This document shows, piece after piece, positions 1 through 8,630 of a DNA stretch of 24,005 nt. The notes beneath the pieces are model-generated. The model did not search any database, had not been told where the DNA came from, and saw nothing but the letters and a program-made list of their open reading frames with translations. Made by a program: the position numbers and the translations under genes. The DNA is taken from positions 1 through 24,005 of the forward strand of contig JAUCBJ010008195.1 of NCBI GenBank assembly GCA_032718475.1, read 5' to 3'. Each line of letters starts with the position of its first letter. The first letter of the stretch is position 1. Origin of the DNA: Nemertoderma westbladi (lineage: Eukaryota; Xenacoelomorpha; Nemertodermatida; Nemertodermatidae).

Positions 1-1788
1 ATCGTAAGTGTACAATAAACAGCGGCTGTGGATGTTACGTTGTGTCTCTTCCTTCATTAGTTTAGATTCGCAACTGGCCATGGCCGTTAATAGCCGCTCC
101 TCTTCAATAAAAGGAATCAATACAACAGCTTCCCAATCCTGCGTCTTTCCATTTAGATCCGTCTCGAATGTCTCCGGGTAGTAATCCAGCACTGGGGAGG
201 TCTCGCTGGTCATTAAACCACGGTACGCCAGTGGGAGCAGCTCCTTGCTCGCGGGTGGGAGCACAGCCAGTAGTTGTTGGAAGGGGAGGAACGGGCGACC
301 CAATTCGATATTTACATTCATTAGGGAAATGTGGTTCCTCGTAAGGTCTGATACGTAGGGCGCGTAATGGTAGGGGTAGTACCAGGACCAACTCTTACAG
401 CCCACATAGTAGTACAGCAAGTTCCACTGAATAGCCGATACATAATCGCAGCACAACTCGTGTATAAACACCTCCAGATTATCCATCTGTTTGAACTTCT
501 TCTCGTAGTAAGTCTTCTTCCACAGTTTGTGTTCAATAGTAAACTGATCATCATCTTCAGCTGTGCCACTGTCACCATTATCATCATCGTTTATGGCAAC
601 AACATCATTGACAACGGCATCAATTATTTCAATATTATCAACATCTTCTTCAAACAACTCTTTAGCCACAGACTTATTTTTCTTTCTTTTACCCTGAAAC
701 CATTTACAATCAGCGTATTCGTTAAGGAATGTATCTTCATCGAAGATCTGCGCCACTTTCTTGAGATACTCTTCGAATCGTTGTAGGTTCAGGATGCCCC
801 TCTCGTTTAAGTAACCGCTTTGGTTGGGCAGCACCTGGATGTAAGCGGAGTACAACTTCGGTAAGACGTTCTTTTGTATGTGGAGATCAGGGAGATGAGG
901 AATAAAATCGTTACCAACCAAGAAACCCATAAGCAACCAATCGTCTATGATACTCTCCAAGTTGAAATCGAACGGCATGTTGGTTTGTTTCAACGGGCTG
1001 AACTCGTATGCGATATATTCCCTCATCAACGATAGGTGTAGCAAATGGAAGACTTGCTCTTCTGCGGTGGTCGTGCGTTTACTGCGACTGCGTTTATTGT
1101 ACTTAATCTCCTCTCGTAGCAATGAGAAATGCGGCTCGTGTGTGGACAGCCCGAGCATAATAAGGTCGGCGTCTAGGCCGTACAGGCAGTGTCTCGTGTT
1201 CGGGTTGTAATCGGGACTGGACCGCTCACTACGGATAAAGTCCATAATCTTATGTTCACCTTCCCCAGGTGTTTCGTGACCCGAAAGGTAAACTTTAATC
1301 CGACGCCACGCTTTATCAGTGGTCACCTTCATATGAACAAAATATTCCAACTGTTTCTGCAGCCGATCCATGAATTCGGTCCCCGGTGTTATACAGTTTG
1401 TGTCGAAGCGAGCAACTTCTGGAAGGGTCTCTCCTTTTTTAATCGCTTCCTGCTCTCGCATTTTCACTTCCCGCGCTGACCTATACCTTCTTCCCCTCTG
1501 CTGGTTCATCTTCGCCCGGGGCGCGACTCCATCCACAGCCATAAATAAAATCTTTGTTGGCTTAATGATGCGGAACAAGGTTTCAATGTAGCTAAAAATA
1601 TCCTTGAATATATTCTCTTCCGATATACGGAAATGCGCATCTTCGTCGTTGGGGTGGGAACATGTGTGAATAATTCCATTCATGTCGAAGTAAAGATTAT
1701 CAAACTCTGGAATTTGATTTTCCCTCACCACTTCGCTGAGACATGGATAACGTTCACTAATATAGCGATAAAATTTCGGGACCCCCAT
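1..1788 (-). CDS. XRN1: 5'-3' exoribonuclease 1 (XRN1/Pacman), N-terminal 596 codons, 3' end outside window
   Basis: XRN1 degrades decapped 5'-monophosphate mRNA 5' to 3' in the cytoplasm. The minus-strand frame begins with ATG at 1788 and stays open to the left edge. It starts MGVPKFYRYISERYP, typical of XRN1 rather than XRN2. The metal-binding acidic residues of the family are all present: D35 (DMNGIIH), D86 (AVDGVAPRAKMNQQR), E176/E178 (GHETPGEGEHK), D206/D208 (LDADLIML) and D294 (GNDFIPHLP). The 5'-phosphate pocket K93, Q97, R100, R101 and the stacking H41 match the numbering known for Drosophila Pacman; W552 (DWEAVV) is probably the second stacking residue. The XRN_N domain covers about 1-230, followed by the helical domain, with an acidic insert at about 378-415 and the YYPYHYAP motif at 470-477. 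There is no stop, frameshift or recognisable intron, which is unusual because vertebrate XRN1 is heavily split. The context TATGCAATGG (purine at -3, G at +4) supports this start. Confidence 0.97.
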   Translation of the reverse strand, partial: MGVPKFYRYISERYPCLSEVVRENQIPEFDNLYFDMNGIIHTCSHPNDEDAHFRISEENIFKDIFSYIETLFRIIKPTKILFMAVDGVAPRAKMNQQRGRRYRSAREVKMREQEAIKKGETLPEVARFDTNCITPGTEFMDRLQKQLEYFVHMKVTTDKAWRRIKVYLSGHETPGEGEHKIMDFIRSERSSPDYNPNTRHCLYGLDADLIMLGLSTHEPHFSLLREEIKYNKRSRSKRTTTAEEQVFHLLHLSLMREYIAYEFSPLKQTNMPFDFNLESIIDDWLLMGFLVGNDFIPHLPDLHIQKNVLPKLYSAYIQVLPNQSGYLNERGILNLQRFEEYLKKVAQIFDEDTFLNEYADCKWFQGKRKKNKSVAKELFEEDVDNIEIIDAVVNDVVAINDDDNGDSGTAEDDDQFTIEHKLWKKTYYEKKFKQMDNLEVFIHELCCDYVSAIQWNLLYYYVGCKSWSWYYPYHYAPYVSDLTRNHISLMNVNIELGRPFLPFQQLLAVLPPASKELLPLAYRGLMTSETSPVLDYYPETFETDLNGKTQDWEAVVLIPFIEEERLLTAMASCESKLMKEETQRNIHSRCLLYTYD

Positions 1789-1793
1789 TGCAT
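1725..1793 (-). other. Upstream ATG with short ORF overlapping the XRN1 start
   Basis: An ATG five bases before the XRN1 ATG opens a 22-codon reading frame in another register that ends with TGA at 1725. Its own context is weak (T at -3), whereas the XRN1 ATG has G at -3 and +4, so leaky scanning would favour XRN1. If transcription starts upstream of it, it could lower XRN1 translation. This is seen in the sequence; any function is inference. Confidence 0.35.
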
Positions 1794-1900
1794 AAACACT
1801 GGTTGCAGTAGTTGTGAAGCGTAGTGTACAGAGTGTACCTAGGCGGATTGTGTAAATATATATTGCTGTATTGTTGTTGTTGTATATATATATATATCAG
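1789..1900 (-). promoter_or_regulatory. Putative XRN1 upstream region with TATA-like tract and TTG/TA microsatellite
   Basis: On the minus strand an AATATATATTTACA stretch at about 1852-1865 lies 65-75 bases before the XRN1 ATG and could act as a TATA-like element. Just upstream are four TTG units (plus strand) and a TA run to about 1897. No other promoter motif is clear, and the transcription start cannot be placed from sequence. Confidence 0.25.
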
Positions 1901-2075
1901 TATATCATAATAATAAATGGTAAGTAAATATCAGTGTATCATATCATATAGCCTATATTATACAGTTAATATACCGGTATCGTATATCAGTCTGTCAGCT
2001 TACTGGCTTAAATCACTTACCGTACCGTACATCTATCAAATCAACCGAAAAATAACAGTTAATCAGTTAATCATT

Positions 2076-2592
2076 CAGTCGGGGAGAGGAGAAGTTATAT
2101 TTTCAACTGAGTTGAAATTTCAACTTTTTAAAATTCAACTTTTTATTAAAATTCAACTTTTGGAGTAGAGTTTAAAATTCAACTTTTTTGTAAAATTCAA
2201 CTTTTGGAGTGGCTTTGGAAATACTGAAATATGGAATTGGAATCCATTACTGGTATTCCATTGTATAATAATTATGACAAACAGCGGTAATTTCATACAT
2301 TTAATAAATTCCCGTAGTATTTCAGTTCAGCTAATTTGCAAATGTAATCACTTAAAATGTTTAAAAAAAAGTATTCCCGACGGTGAAAGTTTTTATTCCA
2401 TCGGTAATGAGGGTTAATTTTTCGAGTTACATCCATAAAAACAATAAAAACACCCCTTCTGCTGTTCTGTGACGTCTTGGGACCCTTCTGCGCCTCCTGC
2501 CATTTTAGAGTTGAATTTACAACTTCAAAGTTGAATTTAAAAAAAAAGTTTTAAATTTCAACTCAGTTGAAATTTGAACTTCTCCCCGACTG
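2076..2592. mobile_element. 517-bp non-autonomous TIR element (CAGTCGGGGAGA ends, 5-bp target duplication)
   Basis: The left end CAGTCGGGGAGA (2076-2087) is matched by its exact reverse complement at 2581-2592. The element is flanked by TCATT at 2071-2075 and 2593-2597, a 5-bp target-site duplication. The ends hold repeated AAATTCAACTTTT motifs and their complements, including AAGTTGAAATTTCAACTT-like palindromes. No coding capacity is visible, so it must have been moved in trans. Its ends resemble those of the 8631-10552 element. The superfamily is not settled; 5-bp duplications occur in Transib among others, but the terminal bases are not the usual Transib ends. Confidence 0.8.
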
Positions 2593-2597
2593 TCATT

Positions 2598-3450
2598 AGG
2601 AATTTCAATTTCTGAATTTAAAAGCTTAAAGCAGTCTATTGTTTGTTTCGATGTTGGTAACATATTTAGATATCGATTTCCGAGATATAACTGTATAACA
2701 CACAATTTATAATAAATTTGCATGAACTGATGAAAATAGATTAGTTCAACTACTGAATTGTGGTTATCTCTATCTGTGTATGTGTGTTGTGTGTATAACC
2801 ATCCAATATCTTAAAAAACTCAAGCAAGTACGCAAAAATTTTAATAACAAACTCTACATAGATTTTTGTTGCGCACAAGACTGCAAGACAAGACTGTATA
2901 TTTTTTGTGGTGTTTCGATCATGGGATCACTGAAAAATAGCTGTTTTGAAAATTTAATGTCGAATTTCACCGATTTCAACTCGTCGAGTATGCACCAACT
3001 TTTTTATTTGGGCTACCGGCAGACCGGTATTCAGTCATTTGAGCAACATATTTGAGCCTCAGAATCTTTTCAAATATCGCTAATCTCGCACAGAACGTCG
3101 CCAAAATTTGTTAGTCCGGCAAAAAAACGCACTAATTCGTCTAACAGTCTAAAAGAGTAAATTATTGGTTGCAGAATAATATGATTCAACTAGAAAAGCC
3201 AGCAAGCTGGCTATAAGGAGAGCGTCCATAGACAAACGTAGTGTTAGTTGGGTCCCTCCTCATTCATTATCATCAACCTGAACCTATAAAACATTTGAAC
3301 GGCCCAGTGCTTACAATGATATTCCCATAGGATTCACTGGGAAGAGCTATTCAGCTTATGGGGTAATACATTATACAAAATAACAGTTGATATTTGATTA
3401 GGCCTACTGTCTGGGTTAGAGTGAGATAGTAATAAATTAGGTAATTAATT
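2598..3450. other. Intergenic DNA, nothing recognised
   Basis: AT-rich sequence with stops in all frames. The longest reading frame (2780-3055, plus) has no recognisable motif. One TAGGCCTA palindrome lies at 3399-3406. Confidence 0.6.
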
Positions 3451-3453
3451 AAG

Positions 3454-3600
3454 TTAATTATTTTCATTTTCATTTTCATTAATTATTAAGTCAATTAGCA
3501 AAGCAAAGCAAGCAAAATATTTATATATAATATATATAATATAATATATAAATAATATATAAAATAATATATATAGGCCTAATATAATATATAATAATAT
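3454..3600. repeat. Low-complexity ATTTTC and AT-rich tract
   Basis: Short CATTTT repeats are followed by about 80 bases made almost wholly of A and T (TATAA/ATATA units) with a TAGGCCTA at 3574-3581. This is simple-sequence DNA with no coding signal. Confidence 0.8.
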
Positions 3601-3620
3601 TTTTATGGCAAAATATGTCA

Positions 3621-3964
3621 TATTTAACAAGTTAAATTGCACTTTAAAAACGAAAAAGACCTTCATTGCATAGTGACATCCTGACACCAGTAAGTAAGAC
3701 AATACATTTTAGAAAAAAACTGGAAACTAAAACAATGAATTTAAGCACAAATTTTGCAAATTTAAGGTTTAAGTAAAGATAAAATATTTTAGAAAATTCA
3801 ACATATAACAATATTTAACAAGTTAAATTAAAGTTTAAAAACGAAAAAGACTTTCATTGCATTGTGACATCCTGACACCAGTAATTAAGACAAAATGTTT
3901 TAGAAAAAACTGCAAACTAAATCAATGAATTTAAGCACAAATTTTGCAAAACCAACGTTTAAGT
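3621..3964. repeat. Diverged tandem duplication, about 155-bp copies
   Basis: The segment 3621-3774 is repeated at 3812-3964 at high similarity, offset by 191 bases. Shared blocks include TATTTAACAAGTTAAATT, TGACATCCTGACACCAGTAA and TTAAGCACAAATTTTGCAAA. Neither copy carries a coding frame. It is a local duplication of unknown origin, possibly a fragment of an older element. Confidence 0.8.
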
Positions 3965-4066
3965 CACAGGTATCAGAACATTTTCGCCTACAATACAGCA
4001 ATATACCATATATAATATATATGTATCAAGTCACCCCATTTTGAGACACACTTTCAAAAAACGGGC

Positions 4067-4094
4067 ACTCTACCCCCAATTCATTGGGGGTAGA
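4067..4094. repeat. Perfect 12-bp inverted repeat (hairpin)
   Basis: CTCTACCCCCAA and TTGGGGGTAGAG are separated by four bases. The hairpin sits just left of the partial element at 4106-4308 and may belong to another decayed element. TCACCCC lies on both sides (about 4031-4037 and 4095-4101). Confidence 0.6.
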
Positions 4095-4105
4095 GTCACC
4101 CCCCA

Positions 4106-4308
4106 TTAAAAAAAGTATTCCCGACGGTGAAAGTTTTTATTCCATCGATAATGAGGGTTAATTTTTCGAGTTACATCCATAAAAACAATCAAAACACCCC
4201 TTCTGTGACGTCTTGGGGGCCTTCTGCGCCTCCTGCCATTTTAGAGTTGAATTTTAAAAAAAAGTTTTAAATTTCAACTCAGTTGAAATTTGAACTTCTC
4301 CCTGACTG
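4106..4308. mobile_element. Partial copy of the 517-bp TIR element (right half only)
   Basis: From TTAAAAAAAGTATTCCCGAC to the degenerate right end CTTCTCCCTGACTG this matches the right part of the 2076-2592 element almost base for base, with small deletions. The left arm and left terminal repeat are missing, so this copy is truncated. It shows that the family is present in several copies. Confidence 0.8.
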
Positions 4309-4810
4309 TCATGCTGTCATGGTTATTCTAATATGTTTGTATTATCCTCTATATAATCTGATAATCAACCCGTTTTAGTATTGATTCATATCATCGTATA
4401 GCTGTATAGCAGTCTGGCAGTATAGTAAGTATGTCTAATGTTCTATGTCTAGGCAACTAGGCTATAGAGTGTAATGTAAGATAAGTAGGGCCTAAGTGGT
4501 AATAGTAGCCCATAATACAGTAGTGGAATTATCAACTAGAGTGTCATATTTTCAGTCACTAGACAATCTTTAGTCTTTAGTAGGGCTCAACAGAAGCTTC
4601 GGCTTCGGTTCGGTTCGGGTCGAAGTTTGGCAATTTCGGTTCGGTTCGGCTTCTGCAATTGATGCTGCAGAAGCCCGGAGCAAACTTTGCTAAATATTCC
4701 AAATATTACATTGACTGATTGAGCTAAGACCAGAAGACAGTAAGACTAATCAATCTGTCCATCGTTGTCAGGTTGTACTAATTAATTTTGGAGTGTAACT
4801 GCAAACGTTA

Positions 4811-5104
4811 AGCAGACACTGGTGCAGACAGGCAAAGCAGACAGTGGTGCAGACAGTGGTGCAGACAGAGATGCAGACAGTGGCAGACACCTGGTGCAGA
4901 CAGTGGTGCACGCACTGGTGCAGACAGTAGTGCAGACAGTGGTGCAGACACAGGTGCAGACAGTGGTGCAGACACTGGTCCAGACAGTGGTGCAGACACT
5001 TGGTGCAGACAGTGGTGCAGACACTGGTGCAGACAGTGGTGCAGACACTGGTGCAGACAGTGGTGCAGACAGTGGTGCAGACACTGGTGCAGACACTGGT
5101 GCAG
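4811..5104 (+). repeat. 12-bp minisatellite, left array (CAGACAGTGGTG type)
   Basis: About 24 head-to-tail copies of a 12-base unit, mainly CAGACAGTGGTG and CAGACACTGGTG, preceded by AAACGTTAAGCAGAC. All frames on both strands look open only because 12 is a multiple of three. There is no non-repeat coding sequence around it, so I do not call a protein. The same unit lies in reverse orientation at 6320-6492. Confidence 0.9.
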
Positions 5105-5637
5105 AGACCTTTGCGCAGCATGTGGCGAACTGTAACATTGTGTAACAATCTGTTGAAACGTTTGAAAGACCTTCGCGCAGCACGTGGCGCACTGTAACAT
5201 TGTGTAACAAGCTGTTCAAATGTTTAAGAGACCTTCGCACAGCACGTGGCTTACTGTAACATTGTGTAACAATCTGTTGAAACGTTTGAGAGACCTTCGC
5301 GCAGCACGTGGCGCACTGTAACATTGTGTAACAAGCTGTTCAAATCGCGCAGCATGTGGCTTACTGTAACATTGTGTAACAATCTTTTGAAACTTTTGAG
5401 AGACCTTCGCGTAGCACGTGGCGCACTGTAACATTGTGTAACAAGCTGTTGAAACGTTAAGAGACCTTCGCGCAGCACGTGGCGTGCTCCAACATTGTGT
5501 AACAAACTGTTGAAACGTTTAAGATACCTTCGCGTTCGCGCAGTATGTGAGATACTAAAACAATCTGTTGAAACGGTTCAAAGGCCTTCGCGCAGCACAT
5601 GAGACACTAAAACAATATATTATTGAAACGATTAAGA
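5104..5637. repeat. Tandem array of about nine 62-bp units
   Basis: The unit contains GACCTTCGCGCAGCACGTGG, then ACTGTAACATTGTGTAACAA and CTGTTGAAACGTTT. The first copies alternate between CAATCTGTT and CAAGCTGTT variants, suggesting growth as a dimer of about 120 bp. The last two copies are diverged and have lost the TAACATTGTG block. Each copy holds an E-box-like CACGTG or CATGTG. Non-coding. Confidence 0.88.
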
Positions 5638-5835
5638 GGTCTATTTATTTTCCATCATAGCTAACACCCCAATTCATGATATTGGCTGAGGCTGATTGAA
5701 TGGGATAATCTTTTTAGGCTCATTAAGCCAAGGAATGCCTGTTCACCACCATGGATAATATTCTATAGTAAACCTCTTCCATTATGTTTTCCAAAGTTGC
5801 CTTGGTTCCCATTTATCGACCACTCACAAGGACCA

Positions 5836-5913
5836 TCTAGGGATCGAAACTGGGCTTCCTAATTGGAAGCCCAGGAATGTCACCAATAGACCAAGCTGCT
5901 GCTTGGTCTAGGG
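5836..5913 (-). repeat. tRNA-derived SINE-like head
   Basis: Read on the minus strand, TTGGTCTATTGGTGACATTC resembles a tRNA D-arm/A-box. It is followed by a perfect 10-bp stem with a 5-base loop in the anticodon-arm position (5850-5874) and TTTCGATCCC (5840-5849), close to the B-box GGTTCGANTCC. The loop and lack of acceptor pairing argue against a working tRNA, so it is better read as a tRNA-type SINE remnant inside the hAT-like element. Confidence 0.5.
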
Positions 5914-5924
5914 TCTAGCTGCAG

Positions 5925-6310
5925 CTGTGCTTCTAGCGTAAAACTGTGCTGTACAGCTGCACAGGGTACAGCTCTAGTCGTGCCCATATAGCCTTATGGT
6001 CGGACCCCTGTACCTTGTTACTTGTGTTACAGCAGTCATCCTCCATAGCATCTCTGCAAACAAAGTCCAATCTTGGAATGTATGAATACTGTACATTTCT
6101 GCAAAAGCATGGTAGGAATAATGAATTTGGCACAAAAAACATATTTATTGAAAAATGATAGAATTTATAATGGAATTTTATATACTTACAGGACTTTAAA
6201 ATATATTTTTTTAATTTAGAAAAGTCAAATTTTGGAGTGTATTCCGATTTCGGAATCTACCCTCGCACAATGTTCCAAAATTGTAATAAGTCCAAAATCG
6301 CCTATATCAC
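5925..6310. other. Interior of hAT-like element, no gene recognised
   Basis: Unique AT-rich sequence between the SINE-like head and the second minisatellite. A TTTTGGAGTGTA string (near 6230) recurs from the left minisatellite flank (near 4788). The short overlapping reading frames on both strands show no motif. Confidence 0.5.
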
Positions 6311-6319
6311 CGACTGCCA

Positions 6320-6492
6320 GTGTCTGCACCACTGTCTGCACCACTGTCTGCACCAGGTGTCTGCTCTGCACCACTGTCTGCACCACTGTCTGCACGCTGC
6401 ACCACTGTCTGCACCAGTGTCTGCACCACTGGCCGCACCAGGTGTCTGCAGTCTGCACCACTGTCTGCACCACTGTCTGCACCACTGTCTGC
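6320..6492 (-). repeat. 12-bp minisatellite, right array, inverted relative to left array
   Basis: About 14 copies of CTGTCTGCACCA and variants, the reverse complement of the 4811-5104 unit. The outer flank CTGCTTAACGTTTACAC is the reverse complement of the left flank (GTAACTGCAAACGTTAAGCAG region) with small changes, so arrays plus flanks form a nested inverted repeat about 1.7 kb across. Confidence 0.88.
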
Positions 6493-6598
6493 TTAACGTT
6501 TACACCCTTAATTTTGGACTGAACTTCCATTTAAATGGCATTATTTTTTTAATTGTTTCCAGGTTACTTGGGTAGTTTAAAAATTAGCTTAATTATAT

Positions 6599-6921
6599 AG
6601 TAGTTTAGGTTAGGCTAAATATTGCTGTTTTACTTTGTAGTAGGCCTACCTATATTTTTTAATTAATCATAACTTTGACACATAATACCAAATATACCTA
6701 CTACCTCATATAAATAGTATTACAAAGACTACCTGTACTTTTAGTGAGGTTTTCTAAATTTGATGTCACTACTGCACGGCTTACTTTACTACAGGTGAAA
6801 ATGTGGTGCATACAGTAAGTACTGAAGTATACAGTAGTTTAGGTTAGTAATGTACAGTAATGTAAATATTGCCATTTTATTTTGTAGTATATACTTATTT
6901 TTTTAATTAATCATAGCTTGG
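6599..6921. repeat. Direct repeat of about 80 bp within hAT-like element
   Basis: TAGTTTAGGTTAG followed by TAAATATTGC, TTTTGTAGTA and TTTTTTAATTAATCATA at about 6599-6676 recurs at about 6835-6918. No coding potential. Confidence 0.65.
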
Positions 6922-7167
6922 TTGCTAAGTCCGCAGACCAAAATAGGTACCAGTCTGCCACTGCCAGTCAGCCAGTATAGTTACGTAAATACGAATTTAT
7001 GACCATAACTTGCTAACTTTCTGAACTTCGGTTCGGATTCGGTTCGGTTCGGCCCGAAGTTGGCCCTGCTTCGGTTCGGTTCGGTTCGGCCCCATAAAGT
7101 GCCTTCTGTTGAACCCTAGTCTTTAGTACTGTAGGACTGTGGTATATTATAACATTACACGAAAATC

Positions 7168-7446
7168 GAGACGGGGGGGGGGGGGGGGGGGGGGGGGAGA
7201 GGGGAACTGGACGCAAAACCCGCCTTGGCGAATTAATATCCCGCCCCGCCTCAATGTTAAATTCTTAATTTAGGGAAAGGAGCAGGTTACAGTGGCACGT
7301 TATTTTAACCAAAACAATAAACTAAACACAATATAACAGGTTACAGTGTTGTATTTTTTGAGAGTAATCAGCTGTTATTTTGCATCTAATTTCCCCTGGA
7401 GAGGGATGAATTTTTATTGCGTCCAGTTCCCCCCCCCCCCTATCTG
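7168..7446. mobile_element. Short TIR element with G-run/C-run ends, 8-bp flanking repeat
   Basis: GGGGAACTGGACGCAA (7201-7216) has an exact reverse complement at 7418-7433. Outside these lie a 25-G run (7173-7197) and a 12-C run (7429-7440). CGAAAATC at 7160-7167 and 7447-7454 is a perfect 8-bp direct repeat, giving a 279-bp element compatible with a hAT-type MITE. The length of the G-run may be an assembly artefact. No reading frame of note. Confidence 0.65.
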
Positions 7447-7528
7447 CGAAAATCACAACCAGACAACCAGCAGATTTTTGCGATATTCTGATATTTATCA
7501 ATTTATGCGTCATGACGCATTAAAGTCA

Positions 7529-7715
7529 GAAAGTCGCAAGTGAATCACATGTGAGCTTTATGCGCCAGAACGCAAGTTGTTGCGATATATATGCGACAAT
7601 AACTGTATAACTCGAGTAAACGCATGTAAGTCACAAGTGAATCTCAAGTGAATCGCATGTGAATTTTATGCGACTGTTGCGATATTTATGTGACATAACT
7701 CAAGTACAGCAAGTA
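7529..7715. repeat. Two diverged tandem copies of about 98 bp
   Basis: AAGTCGCAAGTGAATCACATGTGA near 7529 recurs as AAGTCACAAGTGAATC near 7627. Both are followed by TTTATGCG, a TTGCGATAT core and a TAACT...CAAGTA/GAGTAA tail. Non-coding. Confidence 0.6.
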
Positions 7716-8196
7716 GGTCGCTTTCGTAAAGGGGCCGGCCATAACGCTTGGAAATCAAATCAGATACACCTGCGTCGCACGCTTGATGCTTGTGATACTC
7801 TTGCGCACTTTTCACTGGGTTCTTACCACGCATGCCATACTGCATACCAGCATACATCACATTAGTACATACTGACATACAGACAGAGTTAGTTCAGCAC
7901 TACTGGTAGCAGTGTAGTGTACCGACAGACCGGACCAACACACCGACCTGCCAGCCTGCCGACAGCCGCGGTGTACAAGCTGAGATAACTCCCTCTTGAA
8001 ATGACTGGAATACATACACTTTGCGCCGGATTAATCCGGCACGCTTTACAATACTATGCAATAAAATAGCGCCAGTGTGGCGCGTGGTGCGCTCGAAAAT
8101 CGCAAAACGCGCTGGTTTGGCGCGACCGCGCGAGGTGCTCCCAAAAATAAAAACCGGCGCCGATTTGTTGGTCAGTTGGTTTACAGACTGACAGAT
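7716..8196. other. Intergenic, GC-richer, with GCCGGATTAATCCGGC palindrome
   Basis: No gene is recognised. The short minus-strand frame 7900-8241 has no conserved motif. A perfect 16-bp palindrome lies near 8025-8040, and a CGCG-rich stretch (8070-8165) resembles the GCGC-rich stretch at 13265-13320. Confidence 0.45.
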
Positions 8197-8594
8197 AGGA
8201 ACTTCCTGCCAAAAAGGGGCTGTCCTAATAGCGAATACCAACTGACCAAGGCTGGATTTACCACAGAAAGACTGTATCTAGACATGTTTTTGTTGACGAT
8301 TACTCCCCATAGAGATCATAGTTAAAACTGTAAAACCCATACAGGACAGCCAAAATGGGGAAGGAATATGATTAATTGTTAATTAAAACAAAAGCATGCA
8401 TAATAATTCAATTTTTTTTCATACATAATACTGTAATACAGTAATATAAAGTTAGAAATCCTGTATCTGCTGGTTGTTATAATATAGCAGAGGCGCCACC
8501 AAACAGCCAAAATATTTAATTGTTTTTATTTAACTGCCCCTTTATTTTAAATTAAAGGGGCTGTCTGGACAGCACCTTTTGGCAGGAAGTTCCT
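8197..8594. repeat. 398-bp segment bounded by an inverted repeat
   Basis: AGGAACTTCCTGCCAAAAAG plus GGGCTGTCC (8197-8225) is matched in reverse complement at 8567-8594 with few differences. The interior is AT-rich, with a second inverted repeat near 8536-8562 (GCCCCTTTA/TTAAAGGGGC). No clear target duplication was found, so element status is tentative. Confidence 0.6.
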
Positions 8595-8630
8595 CAGTTC
8601 CTAGCTGGTTTAACAATTACGGAAGCCCGT

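Larger units (their letters stand above)
4581..7118. mobile_element. 2.5-kb hAT-like non-autonomous DNA transposon
   Basis: The left end TAGGGCTCAACAGAAG (4581-4596) and the right end, reverse complement TAGGGTTCAACAGAAG, form a 16-bp TIR with one mismatch. The flanking 8-bp repeat GTCTTTAG (4573-4580 and 7119-7126) is perfect, and 8-bp duplications are the hallmark of hAT elements. Subterminal TTCGGTTCGG repeats lie just inside both ends (about 4597-4660 and 7020-7090). Inside are two opposed 12-bp minisatellites, a 62-bp tandem array and a tRNA-SINE-like head. No transposase reading frame is visible, so it is non-autonomous. Confidence 0.85.

Noticed and set aside
4768-5200. Long Cys/Thr/Val- and Gln/Val-rich open frames on both strands
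   Set aside because: They come wholly from the 12-bp repeat, which leaves several frames open by arithmetic; there is no non-repeat coding sequence or family match.
4811-5637. CRISPR-like array
   Set aside because: The units are directly adjacent minisatellite copies without unique spacers, in an animal-type genome, with no cas genes.
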